Part shown: positions 1 through 5,336 of the stretch, one piece after another
Numbering within the stretch: position 1 is the first letter of the stretch
How the letters are laid out: each line of letters begins with the position of its first letter
Translations under genes and position numbers: made by a program
NCBI GenBank assembly: GCA_013202335.1
Contig: JABMQR010000073.1
Location: forward strand, 1 to 5,658
DNA: 5,658 nucleotides
Direction: 5' to 3'
Source: Bacteroidota bacterium
GTDB lineage: Bacteria; Spirochaetota; Spirochaetia; JABMQR01
The notes under the pieces: generated by a model
Seen by the model: only the letters and a program-made list of their open reading frames with translations
Told to the model about the DNA's origin: nothing
Databases searched by the model: none

Positions 1-112
1 CCGGTTTTAGGTGAAAAGTGGCAGGTTTACGCCGGAATACCCGGCAGGTTTAGCCCGGAATGGGTGGCAGGTTTGCGCCGGAACAGGTGGCAGGTTTAGT
101 CCGGAATTCTCA
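1..112. mobile_element. Probable terminal end of an IS21-like insertion sequence (no transposase in window)
   Basis: Four copies of a 19-bp unit of the type GGCAGGTTTAGYCCGGAAT begin at 20, 43, 66 and 89, an exact 23-bp period; the first bases (CCGG at 1-4) may be the tail of a further, diverged copy. Multiple short repeats at the termini are a known trait of IS21-family elements, where they bind the IstA transposase. Read on the other strand the block would begin TGAGAATTCCGG, giving the TG...CA ends usual in that family, so I put the outer end near 112. This is only 13 bases past the stop codon of the neighbouring reductase. The body of the element would lie left of the window. The family assignment is inference from the repeats alone; no istA/istB sequence is visible. 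Confidence 0.5.
20..107. repeat. Tandem 19-bp repeats, 23-bp period, four copies
   Basis: Copies lie at 20-38, 43-61, 66-84 and 89-107. The core GGCAGGTTT and the CCGGAA end are conserved; the variable positions are the 3 to 4 bases between them and the 4-base spacer. A 23-bp step is close to two helical turns, so the copies face about the same side of the DNA, as expected for an array of protein-binding sites. Confidence 0.85.
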
Positions 113-125
113 CTGGAGATCAAAA

Positions 126-1103
126 CTAATTAGGACGATGATCCCACATATCAATATTGCTGCCAAGTTGGTTTTTTAATTCATTGGTAATTTCTGTTAA
201 CACTTTAATAGTTTCTACACTTAGATTTATATCAATAAGTTTTTTTAATGCTCTGCTTTGCTGATAATTTCGTGTTCCAACAATTATACCGCCAACACCT
301 TTTTGTGCTTTTAACCAACCAATCGCAAGTTCTTCCATCGATAAACCTGATTCATTCACCAGTTCCCAAATCTTCTCAAGAGCTATGCTTCCTTCCTGCT
401 CAGCTCCATTTTCACCATGCCGGCATTGTGTATGTTTTCTGCTATCAAACATGCGTGTTCTGGCTCTATTTTCGGGAAATTCTTCAAGATTTTTGTATTT
501 ACCTGCTAACAATCCCTGCATAAGTGATGAGTAACACATAATCGGAAAATTATTCTCTATACATTTTGGCAATACTTCATACTCAACAGCTCTGAACAGC
601 AAGTGATAGGCTACTTGATTCGTACAAATGCTGCTTGAATCAAGGATTTCATTCATATTATTAATTCCGAAATTTGAAACACCGTAATATCGAATTTTCC
701 CTTGTTCCTGTAATGTTTTCAAAGCGCCAATACTTTCATCGAAAGGAATTTCGCGGCTGGGCCAATGGAGGAGATACATATCAATATAGTCCGTCTTCAA
801 ATTTTCCAGACTACGTTCACAGGCTGCTATTACCTCTTCCGGTCTCATATGGTCAGGAGCTGCTTTAGATGAAATAACAATATCATTTCTCACATCATTT
901 AAAGCTTTTGCAAGCAATTGCTCTGAATAACCATCTCCATAAGCCTCAGCAGTATCAAAAAAGTTAATCCCAACTTCGTAAGCTGTTCTTAATGCTTGTA
1001 GAGAGTCAATCTCTTCCTGAGGACCGAAGAAGCCAGAGCTGCCCATACATCCATACACAATAGGAGTGGTCACCAAATCAGTTTCACCGAATTTTCTTCT
1101 CAT
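126..1103 (-). CDS. Aldo/keto reductase, NAD(P)H-dependent
   Basis: A 325-residue protein of the aldo/keto reductase superfamily, a cytosolic TIM-barrel enzyme that reduces aldehydes and ketones with NAD(P)H. The full catalytic tetrad is visible: D50 and Y55 in FFDTAEAYG, K80 after VISS, and H113 in MYLLHWPS. Other family marks are GKIRYYGVSNF (135-145), NQVAYHLL (162-169), YSSLMQGLLAGKY (191-203) and the cofactor-binding GGIIVGTRN (271-279). Length is typical for the family and nothing seems missing. The ATG is supported by GGAAGG at 1109-1114, five bases upstream. The loop around 210-240, rich in Arg, Cys and His, is characteristic of nothing I recognise. The substrate cannot be told from sequence. 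An AraC-type remnant is encoded divergently upstream, which suggests past inducible control. The stop (TAG) lies 13 bases from the presumed IS end, so any native terminator has been displaced or lost. Confidence 0.95.
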   Translation of the reverse strand: MRRKFGETDLVTTPIVYGCMGSSGFFGPQEEIDSLQALRTAYEVGINFFDTAEAYGDGYSEQLLAKALNDVRNDIVISSKAAPDHMRPEEVIAACERSLENLKTDYIDMYLLHWPSREIPFDESIGALKTLQEQGKIRYYGVSNFGINNMNEILDSSSICTNQVAYHLLFRAVEYEVLPKCIENNFPIMCYSSLMQGLLAGKYKNLEEFPENRARTRMFDSRKHTQCRHGENGAEQEGSIALEKIWELVNESGLSMEELAIGWLKAQKGVGGIIVGTRNYQQSRALKKLIDINLSVETIKVLTEITNELKNQLGSNIDMWDHRPN

Positions 1104-1108
1104 ATTTT

Positions 1109-1114
1109 CCTTCC
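1109..1114 (-). promoter_or_regulatory. Ribosome binding site of the aldo/keto reductase
   Basis: GGAAGG on the minus strand, five bases (AAAAT reading toward the gene) before the ATG at 1103. It decides the start, since no other in-frame start nearby has such a site. Confidence 0.7.
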
Positions 1115-1135
1115 ATAGTATTTATCCGTTACTTT

Positions 1136-1165
1136 ATCATAAAAAAGAGGTTTCAAGTATGACAA
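1136..1165 (-). promoter_or_regulatory. Sigma-A type promoter of the aldo/keto reductase
   Basis: On the minus strand, TTGTCA (1160-1165, five of six matches to TTGACA) is followed after 18 bases by TATGAT (1136-1141, five of six matches to TATAAT). Transcription would begin near 1129, giving a leader of about 25 bases that contains the RBS. The spacer is partly occupied by one arm of the dyad at 1142-1176. Confidence 0.55.
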
Positions 1166-1176
1166 ATCCTCTTTTT
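1142..1176. repeat. Inverted repeat overlapping the reductase promoter: operator or orphan terminator
   Basis: Perfect 9-bp arms, AAAAAGAGG (1142-1150) and CCTCTTTTT (1168-1176), are separated by 17 bases. The left arm lies in the -35/-10 spacer of the reductase promoter and the right arm lies just upstream of the -35, so a regulator bound here would control access of RNA polymerase. The T-runs on both strands also permit reading it as a bidirectional terminator, but the long loop and the lack of an intact gene ending here favour a regulatory site. Confidence 0.4.
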
Positions 1177-1185
1177 AATTTTTTC

Positions 1186-1354
1186 AGTTTAATCCGAATT
1201 ATGCTGACAGGAAACAGATACACCAATGAAGATATATGAAGCAGCCGAAGCAGTCGGCTATCATTCAAGTCATTATTTCAGTAAGGTTTTTCATAAGCAG
1301 GTTTCTTTGACGCCTATTCAGTACCGTGAAATCCGCTCGAAAGATTCACATTAA
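1186..1354 (+). pseudogene. C-terminal remnant of an AraC-family transcription regulator
   Basis: The open frame 1226-1354 encodes 42 residues matching the last helix-turn-helix of AraC/XylS regulators: KIYEAAEAVGYHSSHYFSKV, then FHKQVSLTPIQYRE, ending at TAA. In this family the conserved features are the VGY turn, YFSKVF recognition helix and the TP..YR tail, all present here. The preceding helix appears in another frame: from 1186 SLIRIMLTGNRYTNEDI reads to a TGA at 1237-1239. Restoring one TA in the TATATA-like run at 1232-1237 would join NEDI directly to YEAAEAVGY, so a two-base slippage deletion is likely. The sensor domain and the first helix-turn-helix are absent (about 230 residues of a usual 270-300). 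It cannot act as a regulator; it probably once controlled the divergent reductase gene. Confidence 0.75.
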
Positions 1355-1378
1355 AGGAATTACCCTTCCAATCATTCT

Positions 1379-1407
1379 ACTTGTTTTATCCTGCATGCTA
1401 AACAAGT
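1379..1407. repeat. Inverted repeat downstream of the AraC remnant
   Basis: Perfect 8-bp arms ACTTGTTT (1379-1386) and AAACAAGT (1400-1407) flank a 13-base loop, 25 bases after the AraC stop codon. It could be the remains of that gene's terminator, but there is no T-run directly after the stem. The rest of 1355-1530 is AT-rich and shows no gene I can support. Confidence 0.3.
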
Positions 1408-1532
1408 TACCACTGCTTAATATTATTATTTCATGTTTATATTATATCTTTTTCTACAAACAACTTACACAACCTCATCACCCAAAAACCTGCACAGAGT
1501 TGTATAAAAAGCCTGGCTCCAAGATTCTACAC

Positions 1533-1550
1533 TTATCGATTTATCGATAA
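1533..1550. promoter_or_regulatory. 18-bp palindrome, candidate operator of the Fic gene
   Basis: TTATCGAT-TT-ATCGATAA is a perfect inverted repeat with 8-bp arms, ending four bases before the -35 box of the Fic gene promoter. Because ATCGAT is itself palindromic the site can also be read as two TTATCGAT direct repeats with an 8-bp step. The Fic protein downstream carries an N-terminal helix-turn-helix, so autoregulation through this site is a reasonable inference; nothing in the sequence proves which protein binds. Confidence 0.5.
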
Positions 1551-1554
1551 ATAG

Positions 1555-1583
1555 TAGACATGTTATCAGTAAAGCGATATAAT
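1555..1583 (+). promoter_or_regulatory. Promoter of the Fic gene
   Basis: TAGACA (1555-1560, five of six matches to TTGACA), a 17-base spacer, then a consensus TATAAT (1578-1583). Initiation near 1590 would give a leader of only about 10 bases, with the Shine-Dalgarno at the very 5' end of the transcript. Confidence 0.75.
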
Positions 1584-1589
1584 AATATT

Positions 1590-1597
1590 GAGGTGAT
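1590..1597 (+). promoter_or_regulatory. Ribosome binding site of the Fic gene
   Basis: GAGGTGAT, complementary to the 16S rRNA 3' end over eight bases, ends three bases before the ATG at 1601. It fixes the start at 1601 rather than at the second ATG (1610, Met4). Confidence 0.8.
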
Positions 1598-1600
1598 CAT

Positions 1601-2509
1601 ATGAATTTCATGAACTACTTACAAGCAAATACTATGTCGCTGAGGGAGTTAGCTATTTCCTGTGATATCCCTTATGCAACTTTATATAACAATATCGAGA
1701 AACCAAAAACCATAAAGGCTATTAACCTAAAAAAAATTAGTGCATATCTGGAAATCACCATGGAAGAAGTATTTTCTATGATGTTAGATAAGGGAGAGTC
1801 TTTATTAAAGATATTATTGGATCAAAAAGGAAGCAAGCTTGCAGGTAGTATTTATCATTTTACTCAGATAAGGTTTGCATACAACACAAATCGAATTGAA
1901 GGCAGTAGATTAACTGAAGATGAAACACGCTATATTTTTGAAACAAATACATTAATTGATGGAAAAGGTAGTAATAATGTGGATGATGTGGTTGAAACGG
2001 CTAATCATTTTTATCTATTTGATGTGATGTTGGAGGAAGCTGCTGAGCTTTTATCGGAAAAAATGATAAAGAAATATCATGGGCTCCTTAAAAATGGGAC
2101 TACAGATGCCAGGAAAAACTGGTTTAATGTAGGAGATTATAAACAGCTTCCTAATGAAGTGGGTGGTAAGGAAACGACAAATCCTAAAGATGTGGCAATC
2201 GCAATAAGAAAGTTACTATGTTGGTATAACGGAATATCAGAAATTACTTTAGAAGAGATTATTGATTTTCATTATAGGTTTGAATGTATTCATCCATTCC
2301 AGGATGGTAATGGCAGAGTAGGTAGACTTATCATGTTTAAGGAGTGTCTGAGAAATAATATTATGCCCTATATTATTGAAGATAATTACAAAGCTTTTTA
2401 TTATCGGGGATTATCTGAATTTGGAAACGAAAAGGGCTGGTTGAGGGATACCTGCCTATCAATGCAAGATCATTACCGAGACACCGTAAATCGATTATTG
2501 CCAGAGTAA
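1601..2509 (+). CDS. HTH-Fic protein: Fic-domain nucleotidyltransferase (probable AMPylator) with built-in inhibitory motif
   Basis: A 302-residue Fic-family protein. Fic enzymes usually transfer AMP from ATP to a hydroxyl side chain of a target protein. The core motif is complete, HPFQDGNGRVGR at 231-242, with catalytic H231, acidic D235 and the anion-binding GNGR loop. A flap-like segment NVGDYKQLPNEVGG (176-189) should position the target. TNRIEG at 96-101 fits the (S/T)xxxE(G/N) inhibitory motif, whose glutamate (E100) blocks ATP binding; its place before the Fic core makes this a class II Fic protein, which carries its own antitoxin-like helix and needs no separate partner. Residues about 12-60 form a Cro/CI-like helix-turn-helix (SLRELAISCDIPYATLYNNI), suggesting DNA binding. 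No signal peptide or membrane segment is visible, so it is cytosolic. It is monocistronic, with its own promoter and palindrome. Target unknown; roles in toxin-antitoxin behaviour or stress control are inference. Confidence 0.93.
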   Translation: MNFMNYLQANTMSLRELAISCDIPYATLYNNIEKPKTIKAINLKKISAYLEITMEEVFSMMLDKGESLLKILLDQKGSKLAGSIYHFTQIRFAYNTNRIEGSRLTEDETRYIFETNTLIDGKGSNNVDDVVETANHFYLFDVMLEEAAELLSEKMIKKYHGLLKNGTTDARKNWFNVGDYKQLPNEVGGKETTNPKDVAIAIRKLLCWYNGISEITLEEIIDFHYRFECIHPFQDGNGRVGRLIMFKECLRNNIMPYIIEDNYKAFYYRGLSEFGNEKGWLRDTCLSMQDHYRDTVNRLLPE

Positions 2510-2520
2510 TTCGGGGGCGG

Positions 2521-2550
2521 GCATGTTTTTCAAAAACATACAAGTTTTTT
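2521..2550 (+). terminator. Weak AT-rich hairpin after the Fic gene
   Basis: ATGTTTTT (2523-2530) pairs with AAAAACAT (2532-2539) around too small a loop unless inner pairs open, followed by six Ts at 2545-2550. It sits 12 bases after the stop codon and is the nearest terminator-like structure for the Fic gene, but the stem has almost no G-C pairs. The stronger terminator at 2793-2842 may do the work. Confidence 0.35.
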
Positions 2551-2792
2551 GATATGTTAAGAAAATTTTCAATATTTCAGAGTTTCGCTGAGACTTTCTC
2601 TATTCCACTTTCTTTTATTGTACTTCATACAAAAATATTCCGGACTCTGAACCTGGAACAAATTCCTGCGGAATTAGTTCTGAGGCAGTTTTGCTTGAAG
2701 TCTCTTTGGTTTTCAAGGTTTTTGATTTTAGATTGTTTATTCAGTTCTCAAGTATTTGTCCAAAACTGCTTGAATTTTCTTCTCCGACATCA
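2551..2792. other. Gene-free stretch between the Fic gene and the strong terminator
   Basis: No frame on either strand reads convincingly. On the minus strand an ATG at 2788-2790 opens MSEKKIQAVLDKYLRTE and then stops; a second protein-like piece (TASELIPQEFVPGSESGIF) follows in another frame. This may be a heavily decayed gene, but the ATG lacks a ribosome binding site and follows directly on the terminator hairpin. I recognise no family. Confidence 0.3.
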
Positions 2793-2842
2793 GGGCACAA
2801 AAAAAACAGGAACCCAAATGGATTCCTGTTTTTTTTATGCCC
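2793..2842. terminator. Strong bidirectional intrinsic terminator
   Basis: A 50-base near-perfect palindrome: GGGCA/TGCCC outer stem, one C-A mismatch, a 14-bp stem pairing AAAAAAAACAGGAA with TTCCTGTTTTTTTT, another mismatch, CC/GG and an AAAT loop. On each strand the G-C-containing upper stem is followed by eight Ts, so it can end transcription from both sides: from the Fic gene on the plus strand and from the minus-strand genes on the right. Confidence 0.85.
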
Positions 2843-2882
2843 GGAAGAGGAAAACTCGTACGAAAAAAAATGCAAATAATAT

Positions 2883-3252
2883 TCAAAACAGTTCTGTAAC
2901 ACTAAATATTGTTGATTTTACTAATGCATAACCAAATTCTGATTTATAGATTAGGTACTCTTTGGGTACAAGAGTCATAAATCTTGTTTGACCAAGTGGT
3001 ATATTTAAGTAATTGGTCTTCTACCAAAGTTCCTTTAGGAAGTTGCATTGATGCGAAAACATCGTGTACTGAAAATTCAACTCCCGGTAATTCCCTTGGA
3101 CTCTTTGATGGCGAATAATATCACATGGTGATTTCTTTATAGTTTCATCTATTACTCCAAGATATGGATCAATCATATTAACATTAATTATACTTTTATA
3201 TTTTAAGACCTCAGGCTATATAACGTGCAAAGAATCTTTCTTTTTTATCCAT
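2883..3252 (-). pseudogene. Frame-shifted remnant of a small protein, family not recognised
   Basis: No single frame is open, but protein-like pieces follow each other in order on the minus strand. They are MDKKERFFARYIA from an ATG at 3252; EVLKYKSIINVNMIDPYLGV then IDETIKKSPCD in a second frame; RELPGVEFSVHDVFAS then MQLPKGTLVEDQLLKYT back in the first (open 2944-3120); and LGQTRFMTLVPKEYLIY then KSEFGYALVKSTIFSVTELF in the second, ending at TGA 2883-2885. The second frame also has a TAG at 3021-3023. Codon use in these pieces is AT-rich and normal for the window. Three shifts would restore roughly 120 residues. I do not recognise the family. The gene is transcribed toward the terminator at 2793-2842, which would have served as its end. 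Confidence 0.4.
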
Positions 3253-3461
3253 CAATCAGTCCGTCCCCAAAAGAGTTTATTTTACTCCTCAATTCATTTC
3301 CAATCCCATAATTCCCTCATAGAGTCAAACAAACTACCAATTAAAAACTAAGAAAGTAGTACCAAAATCCCGGAAAATAGATAATTCGAATGACCCTAGC
3401 CATTATGATCTTTCTTCCCAATACCCGATTCTCTCATTTCTCGCCTTCACTACACACATAC
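3253..3461. other. Spacer downstream of the zinc-ribbon repeat gene
   Basis: AT-rich spacer between the end of the membrane-anchored repeat protein and the pseudogene. I see no open frame of note, no convincing terminator and no RNA gene. A 5-bp stem (ACTAC/GTAGT, around 3332-3361) is too short to call. Confidence 0.4.
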
Positions 3462-4343
3462 CTATCCAGTCTTCAAATTATTAAAGGATCTTCTAACTAA
3501 TGCATCAACTACTACTCCTAAAATTGCTCCAAATACTAACCCTCCTATTACAATACCTTCTAAAGATTTTATTAAAAAACCTACCATTTCTTCTTTTTCT
3601 GCTTCTCTTGATACTGCTATTAATCCTAATATTACTCCTCCTAACATTCCTCCTAAAAGTACTATCCCTGCTACTATCCCTCCTTCTACTATTTCTTCTC
3701 CTAATATAACTCCAAAGACTGCTAATACCACTGTATTGTAAGCAGTATTATTTGTTACTATAGCTCCTTTCTTTCCCTTTATATCAGCTTCATAACTTCT
3801 TGGATAATTCTTTTTATATGTATTGATCTTTTCCCTTATATCAAACACTTCCGTAAACGACAAATTATTTTTTCCCGCTTTGCACTTTTTATACACATCA
3901 TATAAATACTGCATCAGAGATAACTGATAAGCCACCTCTTTGTCATAGACTTTCAGTAAATACTTGTGTTTTGGGAAATTTTTTAATGCCTGCTTGATAA
4001 AATCAATTCTCTCCTCAGGGTTCTCTATCTCAGTAATTGCATCTTCCAGATTACTGAGCTTAGTTCTTTCTTCCTGACTGAAATTTCTCCCCCAGTCACT
4101 CTTTTCCTGAAAATATGGTTCTCTGGGAAATTGCTGGTGATAGTTCTCACACTTTTTCAATACCCTTATTACATCATATACTCCAATAAGTGCTTCTATC
4201 TCTGCTATCAGATTCTCCTTTTTCTGAGTTATCTCATCTATACGCTTTCTATACTCCTCCACGTTCGGATATATAACGAAAAGCTCCTTTAATGCATCCT
4301 GCCTTTCGTCCTCATTCCCTGCATTCTTCACAACTTCCTTCAA
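3462..4343 (-). CDS. C-terminal part of a zinc-ribbon / helical-repeat membrane protein, separated by an in-frame TAG
   Basis: This 293-residue piece (if begun at TTG 4341-4343) continues the reading frame of the upstream gene, from which only TAG and four codons separate it. No Shine-Dalgarno precedes the TTG, so independent initiation is doubtful. Residues 1-48 complete repeat 4 of the upstream array (ALKELFVIYPNVEEY matches ELLKLYPNKKEY and kin). Residues about 49-150 are a diverged repeat 5 with QQFP and NFPKHKYL. After a charged linker comes a glycine-rich hydrophobic tail with two likely membrane helices, about 221-244 (GGIVAGIVLLGGMLGG) and 261-283 (IVIGGLVFGAILGVVVDAL), plus a shorter hydrophobic run at 204-214. 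The tail ends in a few basic residues (VRRSFNNLKTG). No enzymatic motif is visible. Function unknown; either the anchored end of a read-through product or the dead part of a broken gene. Confidence 0.7.
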   Translation of the reverse strand: MKEVVKNAGNEDERQDALKELFVIYPNVEEYRKRIDEITQKKENLIAEIEALIGVYDVIRVLKKCENYHQQFPREPYFQEKSDWGRNFSQEERTKLSNLEDAITEIENPEERIDFIKQALKNFPKHKYLLKVYDKEVAYQLSLMQYLYDVYKKCKAGKNNLSFTEVFDIREKINTYKKNYPRSYEADIKGKKGAIVTNNTAYNTVVLAVFGVILGEEIVEGGIVAGIVLLGGMLGGVILGLIAVSREAEKEEMVGFLIKSLEGIVIGGLVFGAILGVVVDALVRRSFNNLKTG

Positions 4344-5336
4344 GTTCTTCGTCTGCTACACGATTTCTGAGGCTTTATTTCGCTTTGGGCCAAATCTCCC
4401 CTCCCTCGCCGGAAACAGCTTAAATCCCTTCTCACTCAACCGCAGCATCTGTTCATAATCATAGTTTTTCTCAGCTTCGTGTATCTGTGTCATCAAATGC
4501 TCTTCTTCCTGTTCCAGCTGTGCTTTCTTATCTTGATACTCTTTCTTATTTGGATATAACTTTAACAGCTCACAATAGACATCTATCCGAACACTATGAT
4601 TTTTCGCTAGTTTTAACTGCCCTTCCCGCCATTCAGTTTGCTTCAGTTGTTCTTCCGCGTACCGTTTATCTTTTTCAAACTCCTGCGACCTCTTGGGAAA
4701 CCGTTTTATCCCTTCTGCACAATTACCTGTCATCAGCCTATATTGATAGGAATCTTTAGCTTTACGTATACGGTCGATTAGTTGCTGCTCTTCGTTTTCT
4801 AACTGCTGCTTTTTCTTTCTGTACCCAGTGTTATTGAGATATAGCTTAGTAAGTCCTTCATAGAGTTGTATTCGTGTACTGTCATCTTTCGCTTTTTCCA
4901 ATTGCTGCTTAAGTTCGATTGTCTCTTCTATCGCTTTTTCCGCTATCGTCTTCCCTTCTTGAAATCTCTGTCCCCTCTGAGGAAATCTTTGCAGTCCCTC
5001 CTCACAGATTCTTTTCAACTCTCTATAGGCATAGTTTTTTACCGCACTCTCAACCAGCTCATGCAGACGCCGCTCTTCTCCCTCCAGTTTCCTTACCGCT
5101 GCTTCATACTCTTCACTATTAGGATATAGCTCTAATAATTTCTTATAGACCCCAAGCTCTTCCCCTTCATTCTTCACGCTTTGAAGAGCCTTCTTCAGCC
5201 GTTTCATCTCCGCGATCGCTTGCTTCGCTTCCGCTATCTGTTTCGCAAACTTCCCCTCTCCAGGAAAATCCTCCTCCCCCTGATCCGCTACCTGCAATAC
5301 CTCTTCATATCGGTACTCTTTTCCTGCTGCCTCTAT
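3915..5336 (-). repeat. Array of about five 94-95-residue protein repeats running through the TAG
   Basis: Encoded units: 5055-5336 (94 residues), 4770-5054 (95), 4485-4769 (95), 4200-4484 (95 counting the TAG as one) and a diverged fifth to about 3915. From the conserved F after the FP turn to the end of the LYP-like block every one of units 1 to 4 measures 43 positions, with TAG at position 13 in unit 4 where units 1 to 3 have A, E and K. The register is kept on both sides of the stop, which shows that 3462-5558 descends from a single gene of 698 codons. The units are well diverged at DNA level, so the duplication is old. Confidence 0.75.

Noticed and set aside
20..107. Short regularly spaced repeats resembling a CRISPR array
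   Set aside because: Spacers are only four bases, far too short for CRISPR spacers, and no cas gene is near.
1326..1550. Plus-strand 74-codon frame with a hydrophobic stretch
   Set aside because: It begins inside the AraC remnant, ends within the candidate operator palindrome, has no ribosome binding site, and its hydrophobicity follows from T-rich spacer.
2740..2790. Minus-strand mini-gene MSEKKIQAVLDKYLRTE
   Set aside because: Only 17 residues, no ribosome binding site, and it begins three bases from the terminator stem; kept only as a possible trace of decay.
2554..2931. Plus-strand open frame of 125 codons beginning MLRKFSIFQSF
   Set aside because: It runs through the strong terminator hairpin and overlaps the minus-strand pseudogene; there is no ribosome binding site and the composition is that of translated AT-rich spacer.
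2941..2983. Hairpin with GATTTAT/ATAAATC and ACTCTT/AAGAGT arms
   Set aside because: It lies inside protein-like sequence of the pseudogene, has interrupted stems and no T-run, so it is probably chance in AT-rich DNA.
3500..3709. Leucine-rich plus-strand frame
   Set aside because: Antisense shadow of the glycine, valine and isoleucine codons of the membrane tail.
4341..4343. TTG as an independent start for the C-terminal membrane part
   Set aside because: No Shine-Dalgarno precedes it, it starts in the middle of a repeat unit, and the frame is continuous with the upstream gene across the TAG.
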